From Calothrix sp. PCC 7507 (GTDB lineage Bacteria > Cyanobacteriota > Cyanobacteriia > Cyanobacteriales > Nostocaceae): 64,000 bases of DNA. Below, in pieces: positions 19,075 through 27,531 of the stretch (within the stretch, counting starts at the first letter, position 1; every line of letters starts with the position of its first letter). The notes beneath the pieces were generated by a model that saw only the letters and a program-made list of their open reading frames with translations, ran no database searches and had not been told where the DNA came from. Made by a program: the position numbers and the translations under genes. The stretch lies in contig NC_019682.1 of the NCBI RefSeq assembly GCF_000316575.1, forward strand, positions 5,498,501 through 5,562,500, written 5' to 3'.

Positions 19075-19971
19075 ATGCCTTACATTAATGTTCGTGGGGT
19101 TGAGCATTACTACGAGTGGGTGAAAAAACCATCTGGTTCATCAGTTAAGCCAGTTATGGTTTTTTTGCATGGTTGGGCCGGTTCGGCTAGGTATTGGACA
19201 AGCACTGCTCAAGATTTATCAGATCAATTTGATTGCTTACTCTACGATATGCGGGGTTTTGGTCGTTCTGGCGGGAAACCAACCATCGCCCAAGCCAGCG
19301 AGTCTGTGGTTGAGTCCCAATCCCTCCAAGCAGAATCGGTGGCTATCAAAGCGTTAACGTATGAGTTAGAAGAATACGCTGACGACTTAGCAGCTTTGTT
19401 AGATGAGTTGCACTTGCAGCGTGTCTATATCCATGCTCATTCAATGGGCGCATCAATAGCCGCTTTGTTTTTCAACCGCTACCCCGAACGCGTGGAACGC
19501 GGGATTTTGGCTTGTAGTGGGATTTTTGAGTACGACGAAAAAGCCTTTAATGACTTTCATAAATTTGGTGGTTATGTAGTCAAATTCCGTCCCAAGTGGT
19601 TAGGCAAAATACCATTTGTCGATAGAATGTTTATGGCCAGATTTTTGCATCGTTCCATACCAAATTCTGAGCGTCAGGCTTTTTTGCAGGATTTTCTAGA
19701 AGCAGATTATGATGCCGCTTTAGGCACAATTTTTACTTCAGTTAGTAAGGCACAGGCAGAATTAATGCCACAGGAGTTTGCTAAATTGACAGTGCCAACA
19801 CTGCTGGTGGCGGGGGAGTATGACAAGATTATACCTGCCGAAATGGGGCGTCAAGCGGCAGCATTAAGCGACAAAGTGGAGTTTGTGATGATGCGTGATA
19901 CATCTCATTTCCCAATGTTGGAAGATCCAGCAACTTACCTGCAGCGGGTGCGAGAATTTTTGCAAAATTAA
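19075..19971 (+). CDS. Alpha/beta-fold hydrolase
   Basis: The 298-residue protein has the oxyanion motif LHGWAGSARYW (31-41), the nucleophile elbow HAHSMGAS with Ser123, an acid in GEYDKIIP and the catalytic His in TSHFPMLEDP. It resembles cytoplasmic esterases/lipases of the epoxide hydrolase-like group; the substrate is unknown. There is no signal peptide. The start codon abuts a heptamer repeat, and no Shine-Dalgarno sequence is present, so translation may depend on read-through from clpX mRNA or be leaderless-like. Confidence 0.85.
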   Translation: MPYINVRGVEHYYEWVKKPSGSSVKPVMVFLHGWAGSARYWTSTAQDLSDQFDCLLYDMRGFGRSGGKPTIAQASESVVESQSLQAESVAIKALTYELEEYADDLAALLDELHLQRVYIHAHSMGASIAALFFNRYPERVERGILACSGIFEYDEKAFNDFHKFGGYVVKFRPKWLGKIPFVDRMFMARFLHRSIPNSERQAFLQDFLEADYDAALGTIFTSVSKAQAELMPQEFAKLTVPTLLVAGEYDKIIPAEMGRQAAALSDKVEFVMMRDTSHFPMLEDPATYLQRVREFLQN

Positions 19972-20035
19972 GCGTATTAAAAAAAATATGCATTTTTTAA
20001 TGATGTTGATCTCTGGAGTAGAGATAACAAAATCC

Positions 20036-20653
20036 CTATAAAGCACCATTAAAAATCTGATTAGCGGTCAGTTTCAAATCTGGAAAAGTACGGGATATAA
20101 TACTTTCCGAATTTCTATATTGAGCGACTTGATATTCTTCATCCACTAAATGATAAATGGAAATAGTCGGTTGTTTGGGATTACCAATAAATTTTCTGGC
20201 TCCCAAAGCCGCATAATCGACGATCCAATATTCGGGAATCTTCATAGCCTCATAATTCCCTAATTTGGTGTAATAATCATCTTCCCAGTTTGTACTTACA
20301 ACCTCGATAATCAAGGGGATAGATGCACTTTGAGTTACGGTAGATTCTTTTTCCCACAGATCCTCATTGTGTAAATTTGCATCGTTAATTAAAACTACAT
20401 CTGGTGAGTAACCCGATGGTTTTCTTGGTGGTTTTACTAATGCTGTTTTGGGGATAAAGTATGGAAATTTCCAGCGTTTATATTCAATAGTAATTTCCCC
20501 TGCTAAAAATCCCGTAACTTTTTCATGTTTGCCACTTGGCTGAGACATTTCAACAATTATCCCATCGTGTAATTCGTAACGCTTGCCAGTGTTTTCCGGC
20601 AGCCATGCGATAAATTCTTCAAAGGTAAATAGTTTAGGTAAAGCTTGAGCCAT
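20036..20653 (-). CDS. Uma2-family (DUF820) putative endonuclease
   Basis: The 205-residue protein begins MAQALPKLFTFEEFIAWLPE and shows the Uma2 pattern: YELHDGIIVEMSQPSGKHEK, then SPDVVLIND (Asp) and PLIIEVVSTNWEDDYYTKLGNYE with the E-x-x-S/K core and the YWIVD strand. The family has a PD-(D/E)XK restriction-endonuclease-like fold and is hugely expanded in cyanobacteria; its biological role is unclear. The ATG at 20653 is preferred over an upstream extension beginning in a HIP1-rich stretch. Confidence 0.85.
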   Translation of the reverse strand: MAQALPKLFTFEEFIAWLPENTGKRYELHDGIIVEMSQPSGKHEKVTGFLAGEITIEYKRWKFPYFIPKTALVKPPRKPSGYSPDVVLINDANLHNEDLWEKESTVTQSASIPLIIEVVSTNWEDDYYTKLGNYEAMKIPEYWIVDYAALGARKFIGNPKQPTISIYHLVDEEYQVAQYRNSESIISRTFPDLKLTANQIFNGAL

Positions 20654-20755
20654 ATCAAAACCTCTGCTTATTTTGACTTTACCATTGCCAGCGCTGGGAC
20701 TGATTAGTCGCGATCGCATACTCCTAATTATTGCAAACGACTATGTAAAAAGAGC

Positions 20756-21745
20756 TTAACCCAGACCCAATTCTCGTTTTAGCAAATTAATTGACTTAGT
20801 GCCGATGTAATTTTCTACCCGAATCAGCTTTGGTGGACGGATAATGTCTTCCATTGCAGCTTGTACTGCTGCTTGCACAGCTGGATAACTCGCTTGATCG
20901 GTGATAATCACCTCAGCCCGTTTGACGATCGCCTGAAGTTTATAAGCATCTTTTGGTTGGGAAGTCATGATTAGCAGTTCATCCCCACGTAAACCGTGGA
21001 GGATAACTTCAGCTTGGCGGCCAATCCCCGAACTGAGGCTGACTATACCAACACAGTTTTCTTTGGGCAGGGTTTTTAGCAGGTTAATTTCTTTACTGTA
21101 GTCGTAAATATCCAGAGGAATCACACGTACAGCTTTAGGTGCAGCGATCGCCTCGACATCACTGATAAAATAGCGACTTGTGACTACCGTCGCTGAACTA
21201 GTTTTATCCAGTACAGCAGCTAAATCTTCCATTGCTACCACCTGCACTGGTATTTTCAGGGCTTCTTCCAATTCGTAAACCATCAACTCGCCCACACCAA
21301 TATCTACAGATGGCGCTGCTACCAGCACTCTTGCACTACAACGCAAGCGCCAGTCAATTTCTGCTAAAAATAGTTCTCGTGCTTGGGAGAGTGTACATCC
21401 TTGGGAAAGTAGCTCATCAAGTGCTTGTTGTACAACCTTCTCTGCTTCCGGATGTTGTTTGAGAATTGGTGATTGGAGTTTGCTACCGCCTTCATGTCCT
21501 TGGGCACGGACATAAATTCCCGAACCCGCTAGACTCTCGACAAAACCGTCTTCTTCTAGCTGGCGATAAACCTTGCTGATTGTATTGCGGTGTAACCCCG
21601 TTTGCATTGCTAGCGCCCTTGTGCTTGGCAATTTGTATCCAGGTGGATATTGCCGGGAGGCGATCGCAAACCGGATTTGATTAAACAGCTGGGTTGATGC
21701 GGGAATTTCACTGTCTGGCTGAATGCGGAATTGAATCATCACCAA
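20756..21745 (-). CDS. GntR-family transcriptional regulator
   Basis: The 329-residue protein has the winged-helix DNA-binding domain at about 3-77: PASTQLFNQIRFAIASRQYP, PGYKLPSTRALAMQTGLHRN, TISKVYRQLEEDGFVESLAG. The C-terminal 220 residues form an alpha/beta effector domain that is not the aminotransferase domain of MocR proteins and not clearly UTRA. The effector is unknown. ATG codons at 21745 and 21739 are both possible. It may control itself or the divergent dienelactone hydrolase-like gene at 22020. Confidence 0.8.
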   Translation of the reverse strand: MVMIQFRIQPDSEIPASTQLFNQIRFAIASRQYPPGYKLPSTRALAMQTGLHRNTISKVYRQLEEDGFVESLAGSGIYVRAQGHEGGSKLQSPILKQHPEAEKVVQQALDELLSQGCTLSQARELFLAEIDWRLRCSARVLVAAPSVDIGVGELMVYELEEALKIPVQVVAMEDLAAVLDKTSSATVVTSRYFISDVEAIAAPKAVRVIPLDIYDYSKEINLLKTLPKENCVGIVSLSSGIGRQAEVILHGLRGDELLIMTSQPKDAYKLQAIVKRAEVIITDQASYPAVQAAVQAAMEDIIRPPKLIRVENYIGTKSINLLKRELGLG

Positions 21746-21783
21746 GCCTCCTGGCTACTAGTAGCGGCATGAGATCAAACTAT

Positions 21784-21844
21784 GCAGGGGTGTCGAGGGG
21801 CAGGAAGAAAAGGGGAAAGTACCCCCTGCGCCCTACACCCTTGC
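21784..21844. repeat. GC-rich long hairpin repeat
   Basis: GCAGGGGTGT...GGGGCAGG at the left pairs with CCCCCTGCGCCCTACACCC at the right, giving an imperfect stem of about 20 bp within 60 bp. It lies in the divergent promoter region between the GntR gene and the hydrolase gene. It looks like one of the dispersed CCCTACACCC repeats of Nostocales rather than an operator. Confidence 0.45.
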
Positions 21845-22019
21845 CTCTTGTGTGACCAGATGCATATGCTACCTGTTAAATATTTTATTTATACATGCAA
21901 TTTCTCTGGGGGAAATTTTCAAAGTACTGACTATTGGTAATTGATAACTTGATAGGAGATATCTTTGAAAGACTGGCATAGTTATATCAAATAATCACAT
22001 AGCACTGGTAAAAATTATT

Positions 22020-22781
22020 ATGACAGAGCAAGCAATCGACACCACAACGATTAAGATTTTTCTACGAGATGATGTGCGATCGCCAGATAGTCCCCACATA
22101 GTAGCTTATTTAGCACAGCCACAAGCATCAGGTTTGTACCCAGCAGTTGTGGTGTTGCAAGAAATCTTTGGTGTCAACGTCCACATTCGGGAAGTTACAG
22201 AACGGATTGCTCAACTGGGATATGTAGCGATCGCCCCTGCACTCTTTCAGCGTCAAGCCCCTGGCTTTGAAACTGGCTACACCCCAGAAGATATTGAAAC
22301 TGGCCGTAGCTATGCCATGCAAACCACAGCTTCAGAGTTATTAAGTGATATTTCCCTAACAATTGACTACCTCAAAAGTCTCCCACAAGTGAAAAAAGAA
22401 GGCTTTGGTTGTATTGGCTTCTGCTTTGGTGGCCATGTAGCCTATCTTGCGGCTACCTTACCAGATATTAAAGCAACGGCTTCCTTCTATGGTGCAGGAA
22501 TTACTACCCGTACACCGGGAGGTGGCGCACCTACTGTCACCCGCACAAATGAAATTCAAGGTGTTCTTTATGCCTTTTTTGGTACTGAAGACGCTAGTAT
22601 TCCTTTAGAACAGGTAGATGAAATTGAGGCAGCGTTAGAAAAATACAAAATTTCGCAGCGTGTGTTTCGCTACGATGGAGCTGACCACGGATTTTTCTGT
22701 AACCATCGCGCCAGCTATAATTCTATAGCTGCAGCAGATGCTTGGGAGCAGGTAAAACAACTCTTTGATCAACTGAACTGA
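22020..22781 (+). CDS. Dienelactone hydrolase-family protein
   Basis: The 253-residue alpha/beta hydrolase has the Cys nucleophile Cys135 in GFGCIGFCFGGHVAYL, the acid in FGTEDASIP and the His in YDGADHGFFCNHRASY, the triad of carboxymethylenebutenolidase. It also has the N-terminal VVLQEIFGVNVHIREVTERI stretch usual in the family. It probably acts on lactone or ester compounds in the cytoplasm; no aromatic degradation genes are nearby, so the physiological substrate is unknown. Confidence 0.88.
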   Translation: MTEQAIDTTTIKIFLRDDVRSPDSPHIVAYLAQPQASGLYPAVVVLQEIFGVNVHIREVTERIAQLGYVAIAPALFQRQAPGFETGYTPEDIETGRSYAMQTTASELLSDISLTIDYLKSLPQVKKEGFGCIGFCFGGHVAYLAATLPDIKATASFYGAGITTRTPGGGAPTVTRTNEIQGVLYAFFGTEDASIPLEQVDEIEAALEKYKISQRVFRYDGADHGFFCNHRASYNSIAAADAWEQVKQLFDQLN

Positions 22782-22849
22782 AAACCTTACGCAGCCGTTG
22801 CATACTGTTTGTTAAGGTTGTCCTTAGTCATTGGTCAGACTCAGGACAA

Positions 22850-23779
22850 ATGACAAATAATAATTTATCTTCAAACGTCATGAATTCCGAATCGAAACTA
22901 TCTCAAACAGCCAATTCGCCCTTCACAATGGACGATTTCGCCAAGGCACTGGAAAAACACGACTACCAGTTTCAAAAAGGACAGGTTGTACACGGCAAAG
23001 TGTTTCAACTTGACCATGATGGAGCTTATGTTGATATTGGTGGTAAGTCGTCAGCGTTTATTCCCCGTGATGAAGCGTCTTTGAGAACAGTCACCGATTT
23101 GTCGGAAGTCTTGCCGTTACAAGCAGAACTGGAGTTTTTGATTATTCGAGATCAGGATGCTGAGGGTCAAGTAACTCTTTCTCGAAAACAGTTGGAAATT
23201 CAGCAAATCTGGGAACGACTAACCGAAATGCAAGAAAATTCCCAAACAGTGACAGTGCGGGTGACAGGTGTGAATAAAGGTGGTGTCACTGTGGACATTC
23301 TTTCATTGCGGGGATTCATTCCGCGATCGCACTTGTTGGAGCGTGATAACTTAGAAGGACTCAAAGGTCATAATCTGACTGTTGGTTTTTTAGAAATTAA
23401 TCGCAGCAGCAATAAACTCATACTTTCTCAGCGTTTGGCGACTCGTTCTAGCAGCTTTAGCTTGTTGGAATTAGGTCAATTGGTAGAAGGTAAGATTACT
23501 GGAATCAAACCTTTTGGCGTGTTTGTGGATTTAGAAGGTATTAGCGCTTTGCTCCACATCAAGCAAGTGAGTCAAAAATTCATTGAATCGCTAGAAAAAG
23601 TATTTCAAATTGGTCAGCCAATTAAAGCTGTAATTATTGATTTGGATGAAGGGAAAGGTCGAGTTGCTCTTTCTACAAGAGTTTTGGAAAATTTCCCTGG
23701 TGAAGTTTTAGAAAATCTAGATGAGGTGTTAGCTTCCGCAGAGGCGCGCGCTCACCGAGCTAATAATAAAGCTGACTAA
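22850..23779 (+). CDS. Ribosomal protein S1 paralogue, short form
   Basis: The 309-residue protein has three S1 RNA-binding domains at about 43-113 (KGQVVHGKVFQLDHDGAYVD), 130-195 (TVTVRVTGVNKGGVTVDILS) and 205-275 (LGQLVEGKITGIKPFGVFVD). Cyanobacteria carry two S1-like proteins; this length and the divergent second domain fit the Rps1b type, which binds mRNA leaders or pyrimidine-rich RNA. Start ATG 22850 is used; ATG 22880 is possible. A hairpin after the stop probably ends transcription. Confidence 0.87.
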   Translation: MTNNNLSSNVMNSESKLSQTANSPFTMDDFAKALEKHDYQFQKGQVVHGKVFQLDHDGAYVDIGGKSSAFIPRDEASLRTVTDLSEVLPLQAELEFLIIRDQDAEGQVTLSRKQLEIQQIWERLTEMQENSQTVTVRVTGVNKGGVTVDILSLRGFIPRSHLLERDNLEGLKGHNLTVGFLEINRSSNKLILSQRLATRSSSFSLLELGQLVEGKITGIKPFGVFVDLEGISALLHIKQVSQKFIESLEKVFQIGQPIKAVIIDLDEGKGRVALSTRVLENFPGEVLENLDEVLASAEARAHRANNKAD

Positions 23780-23798
23780 TATTTGATTTGAGAATCAT

Positions 23799-23847
23799 AG
23801 ACGCTTTCATGATTAACCTCATTTTAGGTACGAAAGCGTCTTTGCAT
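23799..23847 (+). terminator. Probable terminator of the S1-like gene
   Basis: AGACGCTTTC (23799-23808) pairs perfectly with GAAAGCGTCT (23832-23841), 20 bp after the stop, followed by a short TTGCAT. The loop is long (23 nt) and the T tract short, so efficiency is uncertain. Confidence 0.5.
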
Positions 23848-23915
23848 CAGATATAAACGGGGATTTTATCTGACTATCATTGTTTTCTGCGATGCGGCTA
23901 GTACCGCAAGGCGGA

Positions 23916-23946
23916 AGTCAAAAGTCAAAAGTCAAAAGTCAAAAGT
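23916..23946. repeat. Tandem AAAAGTC heptamers
   Basis: Four tandem AAAAGTC units mark the border between the core genes and the toxin-antitoxin island. They belong to the same heptamer class as those at 18971-19072. Confidence 0.75.
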
Positions 23947-23985
23947 AATATGGAGTAAGCTTTTTAGCGATTGAGAATGGTCTGC

Positions 23986-24141
23986 TTATTTCCGCCGCAC
24001 TGTACTAGTAAACTCGACGGTTGTCCAATCGCTAATGGCTAATTTATCAGTAGGTATATTAAGCAGGATTGTCTCAACTGATGTACTGGTTGCTTCTTGG
24101 ATATAAAAAGGTGCAAGAAAGCTTGTGTCTAGGTAGATCAA
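23986..24141 (-). pseudogene. Truncated PIN-domain toxin
   Basis: Reading from a TTG at 24141 that overlaps the antitoxin stop (TTGA), the frame gives 51 residues: IYLDTSFLAPFYIQEATS, then VETILLNIPTDKLAISDWTT and VEFTSTVRRK before TAA. This is the first third of a PIN ribonuclease, with the first metal Asp and the VEF stretch, but everything after is missing. The heptamer repeat lies 40 bp further. The antitoxin is intact, so it is now an orphan. Confidence 0.75.
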
Positions 24142-24374
24142 TATCTTGCCTCTTGGCGTAAACTTTGGATGATTTCTACATTACTTGTTAGTGTTTGAGA
24201 TTGGGTAGCTCTTAGTTTGTGGCGAGATGTTAAAGGTTGAGAAATATGTGAGATTGATGATAATCGAGCGATGGGTTTACCATGACTAATAATCACTATT
24301 TCTTCGCCATCTTTCACTTGGTTAAGTAGTTGATTTATGGTCACAGATGTGTCTGTAATATCTACTTGTTGCAT
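24138..24374 (-). CDS. Phd/YefM-type antitoxin
   Basis: The 78-residue protein has the Phd/YefM N-terminal DNA-binding fold: VTINQLLNQVKDGEEIVIIS, HGKPIARLSSI, with an extended C-terminal toxin-binding tail. Its stop overlaps the start of the truncated PIN remnant, the classical antitoxin-toxin order. It should repress its own promoter. With its toxin broken it may still neutralise a related PIN elsewhere. Confidence 0.85.
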   Translation of the reverse strand: MQQVDITDTSVTINQLLNQVKDGEEIVIISHGKPIARLSSISHISQPLTSRHKLRATQSQTLTSNVEIIQSLRQEARY

Positions 24375-24562
24375 AATGTCAGGCGGTAACTTCTCTATGA
24401 GACGCTGCGCGATCGCAGTCTATGTATTTATTTCTCAATCCTATCTCAACTTGTCAATGGACGCGAACTGACAAGTCAGCGCAAGCTATCGCATTACATC
24501 TCGCAAGCTCCCCTTTTGGATATACTCAAATTAGAAATAACTAAGCAAAAACAATTGAATGC

Positions 24563-24772
24563 ATGACAAATCGTGAAGAATTGATCCAGGAACTCGAACA
24601 AGCTCCTGATGATATAGTCCAGTCAGTGCTGGATTTTTTTCATAGAGTAAAAGCAACACGCAAAACCCATCCCCTTGCAAAATTCGCAGGTATTCTAAGT
24701 GATGTCGAAGCCCAAGAATTAAAACGGGCGATCGCCACAGAATGTCGTCAGGTGGATGTAAATGAGTGGTGA
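24563..24772 (+). CDS. Antitoxin-like small protein (DUF2281/VapB-like)
   Basis: The 69-residue protein, MTNREELIQELEQAPDDIVQ followed by SVLDFFHRVKATRKTHPLAKFAGILSDVEAQE in pattern, looks like the cyanobacterial DUF2281-type antitoxins: an N-terminal helix pair and an acidic-hydrophobic tail. Its last codons overlap the PIN gene start by 11 bp, so the two are translationally coupled. Function is inferred from the pairing. Confidence 0.75.
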   Translation: MTNREELIQELEQAPDDIVQSVLDFFHRVKATRKTHPLAKFAGILSDVEAQELKRAIATECRQVDVNEW

Positions 24773-25151
24773 GATTGCTCTGGATACCTCTGTGGTGGTA
24801 CGTTTTTTGAATGGGGACAATGTGATAGTTGCACAAGTACTAGCATTACCAGAGGTGGTTTTACCTACCGTCGTAGTGGGGGAGTTACTTTTTGGCGCGG
24901 AAAACTCTACTCGTCCGTTACAAAATTTACCTCGTTATCTGGAGTTTATTGAGGCTTGTGTAGTTCTACCATTAAGTCGAGAAACAGCAGCAGTCTATGC
25001 TCAAACCCGACTGGCTTTGAAACGGAAAGGACGACCAATTCCAATGAATGATGTTTGGATTGCGTCACAATGTTTAGAGCAGGGCTGGATATTAGTTACG
25101 GATGATACAGACTTTGATTATGTTGATGGCTTGATGTTAGAGCGTTGGTAG
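24762..25151 (+). CDS. PIN-domain toxin, VapC-like ribonuclease
   Basis: The 129-residue protein has the four acidic PIN positions: Asp in IALDTSVVVRFL, Glu in VVVGELLFGAE, Asp in PIPMNDVWIASQ and Asp in LVTDDTDFDYV. The family cleaves RNA, often tRNA, and is held by its antitoxin. Intact by eye, with its antitoxin directly upstream and overlapping. Confidence 0.88.
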   Translation: MSGEIALDTSVVVRFLNGDNVIVAQVLALPEVVLPTVVVGELLFGAENSTRPLQNLPRYLEFIEACVVLPLSRETAAVYAQTRLALKRKGRPIPMNDVWIASQCLEQGWILVTDDTDFDYVDGLMLERW

Positions 25152-25364
25152 TTCAATCTAGGAATTTATAGCTCAATCCCATTCCAACCCAAACTAAACG
25201 GGATCGCACTTCCCCAACATCACAAAGGCGATAACTTCGTTAAGCTGCGCTAACACAATCACTGTAATTCTCACAATCGCGTAAAAATCTTTCAATAACG
25301 CACAAATGTATTATTTGTCCTAGTTTATAATTATCTAGCGTAAATAAATCACTAGTAAAGCATT

Positions 25365-25601
25365 ATGTTGCAATCGATTGAAGGAACTTATAAAGATGGT
25401 AAGGTAGAACTTACCGAACTACCATCAGATGTATTAGAAAGTCGGGTAATTGTAACTTTTTTAGAGCCAAAAAATCCTTTGCAGCACTCACAAATAATGA
25501 CATTTGGGATGTTTTCAGGGAAAAATCAATCGACGGAAGACGATTTTGGTATAGCTGAATTTCATGGAGATAGGGAAGATTATCTAGACTGGTCAAAATA
25601 A
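25365..25601 (+). CDS. Antitoxin-like protein of a PIN pair
   Basis: The 78-residue protein starts MLQSIEGTYKDGKVELTELP, the short beta-hairpin (AF2212/DUF104-like) N terminus seen in many cyanobacterial antitoxins, and ends in a charged tail DDFGIAEFHGDREDYLDW. The PIN gene starts 3 bp after its stop. It is assigned from position and this N-terminal pattern. Confidence 0.75.
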   Translation: MLQSIEGTYKDGKVELTELPSDVLESRVIVTFLEPKNPLQHSQIMTFGMFSGKNQSTEDDFGIAEFHGDREDYLDWSK

Positions 25602-25604
25602 TCC

Positions 25605-26003
25605 ATGAAATATGTTGTTGATACCCATGCTCTTATCTGGTTTTTAGAAGGAAACCCACGTTTGGGTGCAAATGCCAAAACCATTCTTTCTCATCCTGAT
25701 GCTCGATTAGTTATTCCCGCGACAACCCTAGCTGAAGCTGTTTGGATTGTTGAAAAAGGGAAAACATCGATTTCTTCTGCTCAAGATTTGCTTGCAGCAG
25801 TCGAAGCAGATTCTCGTGCGATAATTTATCCTCTGGATAAAGATGTAATTGAAATAACTATCAATTTATCCGCAATCAATGAAATGCACGATCGCCAAAT
25901 TGTTGCAACTGTGATATTTTTAGCTAACAAAGGTGAGGCAGTACACTTATTGTCGTGTGACAAAAATATAGTTGAGTCTGGTTTGGTTCCGATCGCTTGG
26001 TAA
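25605..26003 (+). CDS. PIN-domain toxin, VapC-like
   Basis: The 132-residue protein has the PIN acidic residues in YVVDTHALIWFLEG, TTLAEAVWIVEKG, EMHDRQIVAT and LLSCDKNIV. All look intact. It forms a tight pair with the antitoxin gene 3 bp upstream. Downstream begins a run of HIP1-containing repeats. Confidence 0.88.
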   Translation: MKYVVDTHALIWFLEGNPRLGANAKTILSHPDARLVIPATTLAEAVWIVEKGKTSISSAQDLLAAVEADSRAIIYPLDKDVIEITINLSAINEMHDRQIVATVIFLANKGEAVHLLSCDKNIVESGLVPIAW

Positions 26004-26107
26004 TAAATGTAAAGTTTAAATTTATGCGATTCCTCCAGATAGCTACGCGATCGCACTCTCCCTACATCACAAAGGCGATCGCACTCTCTCCCATAAACCC
26101 AACAAAA

Positions 26108-26477
26108 GCGATAACTTCGTTAAGCTGCGCTAACGCACTTCCCAACATCACAAAGGCGATCGCATGTGGCATTTAGCTTGCTACCTTGTTCAAAAAACTG
26201 TTGAAGCGATCGCTATCCATCAAGCCATTTTCCGACAGTATTCGTCGCACTGCAACTAAATGCAATGTTCTTACATACGCTTGTTGCTCGTAACCAGGCA
26301 AAACTATTAATGTCCCAGATGATGGATGCTGGTAAATTTTTTGAGAGCCAAAGGTCTGCATGGTGACAAACCCTGTCTCTAAGAGCAATTTCTCTAATTC
26401 TGTGAATTTAATTTCTCTAACCATGATGACGAATCACTCCTTGTAACTGGCTGAGAACATCATTTTTAAATTTAGCA
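26108..26477. repeat. Segmental duplication, copy A
   Basis: About 370 bp is nearly identical to 28359-28729, with only a handful of differences. It includes a complete HicA-like gene and the last 20 codons of the DUF4365-like gene that precedes it in copy B. Identity stops at TTTAGCA, where copy A joins a hairpin typical of IS200/IS605 ends. Confidence 0.85.
26173..26424 (-). CDS. HicA/YcfA-like protein, duplicate copy
   Basis: The 83-residue protein has the HicA-type double-stranded RNA-binding-like pattern: LEKLLLETGFVTMQTFGSQK, the His in IYQHPSSGTLIVLPG, and LVAVRRILSENGLM. In HicA toxins this His is catalytic. No HicB antitoxin is near. It differs from the copy at 28425 at one residue (Leu for Ser at about residue 54). 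Its upstream partner gene survives only as a 60-bp stub. Confidence 0.75.
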   Translation of the reverse strand: MVREIKFTELEKLLLETGFVTMQTFGSQKIYQHPSSGTLIVLPGYEQQAYVRTLHLVAVRRILSENGLMDSDRFNSFLNKVAS

Positions 26478-26484
26478 TTAGAAT

Positions 26485-26506
26485 CCCCCGCGCTTCTAGC
26501 CGGGGG
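26485..26506. repeat. Hairpin resembling an IS200/IS605 end
   Basis: CCCCCGCGCTTCTAGCCGGG is a short stem-loop of the kind that marks the right end of IS200/IS605-family elements in cyanobacteria. It lies 8 bp beyond the junction of copy A. No transposase is present, so at most a remnant remains. Confidence 0.4.
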
Positions 26507-26596
26507 AGATGTCAACTCATAATAAAAGCGTAGCCATAAGGCTTGTCGTCAGACATCGCACTTCCCCTAAATGCAATCAATGCGATCACCAAATTC

Positions 26597-27019
26597 TTAA
26601 GGTATTGACCAGTCCACAATTTTCAAACCAGGAACTTTTTCAAAATCTTTACGGTTGCGCGTTACCAATGTAGCACTTACAGAAAGCGCAATGGCTGCTA
26701 TTCTTAAATCTTGTGTACCAATACGAATTTTTGCTATAAGTAATTGGCTATAAATATCGAATGCGGCTTCATCGAAATCAAGAATATTCCCTTGACATAA
26801 CCGATTAAATGTTTCTTTCAATAAAGCGTAAGCTGTGACTAATTCTTGTTTTGATTTTGCTCGTTTGATAACATCTAAACGCCCGTACATCTGCTCGACG
26901 ATAGTTATGATGGTGACTGAAATTTCTGAAGGATTGACAGCAGATACTTTGCTAATAACAACTGGATGACCTCTTTGTAGTAGCGAAATATGGTCAGTAT
27001 CAAGCACCCATAGCGTCAT
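26597..27019 (-). CDS. PIN-domain toxin, VapC-like
   Basis: The 140-residue protein has PIN motifs: LWVLDTDHISLLQRG, the Glu in TIVEQMYGRLD, the Asp in IGTQDLRIAAIALS and LVTRNRKDFEKVPGL. The spacing matches tRNA-cleaving VapC proteins. The putative antitoxin lies 27 bp upstream, at 27047-27421. Confidence 0.88.
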   Translation of the reverse strand: MTLWVLDTDHISLLQRGHPVVISKVSAVNPSEISVTIITIVEQMYGRLDVIKRAKSKQELVTAYALLKETFNRLCQGNILDFDEAAFDIYSQLLIAKIRIGTQDLRIAAIALSVSATLVTRNRKDFEKVPGLKIVDWSIP

Positions 27020-27046
27020 TTTATTTATACCGAAGCAAATATTATC

Positions 27047-27421
27047 CTACTCTTGTGAAGCATCATCTTCTATAGTTTTATCTAATTCATTTCGATAGCT
27101 TTCAATCGCTGCGAGCATTTGTTCAAATTGTGGGTCATCTTTAAAAACTCCAGCCATTTCTAACCAAGGATTTTTCGGCTCAAGAGATGGCAATTTTACA
27201 GGTAAAGAAACAATTTCTGCTCCTGCTAAATGGGTTTCTAGTCGTTGCTGAATTTGACTTAGGGCTGTTGCGCGATCGCTTGCTTCTACTTGTAATTCTG
27301 GTATACCTGGAACGATCGCAATTGTTCTCCCATCACTACCTTGTTTAACAATAACGTTTACTAATACTTCCCTATTGTCTTGGTTTTTAATTTGTGGTGT
27401 TAGAGATGAGAAAGAATTCAT
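27047..27421 (-). CDS. Putative antitoxin with HicB-like core
   Basis: The 124-residue protein has a HicB-like beta-alpha core, REVLVNVIVKQGSDGRTIAI followed by VPGIPELQVEASDRATALSQ and IQQRLETHLA, then an acidic C-terminal tail. Position directly upstream of a PIN gene suggests that it neutralises it. The fold resemblance is inference. Confidence 0.65.
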   Translation of the reverse strand: MNSFSSLTPQIKNQDNREVLVNVIVKQGSDGRTIAIVPGIPELQVEASDRATALSQIQQRLETHLAGAEIVSLPVKLPSLEPKNPWLEMAGVFKDDPQFEQMLAAIESYRNELDKTIEDDASQE

Positions 27422-27531
27422 AACGATTGTTTAAGTATATTTTCTTTCATTGTAAATGAAGTTGCATTTATTGTAGCGCTTTCACAACATCACAAAGGCG
27501 TAGCCGTAAGGCTTGTCGTTAGACATCGCAT

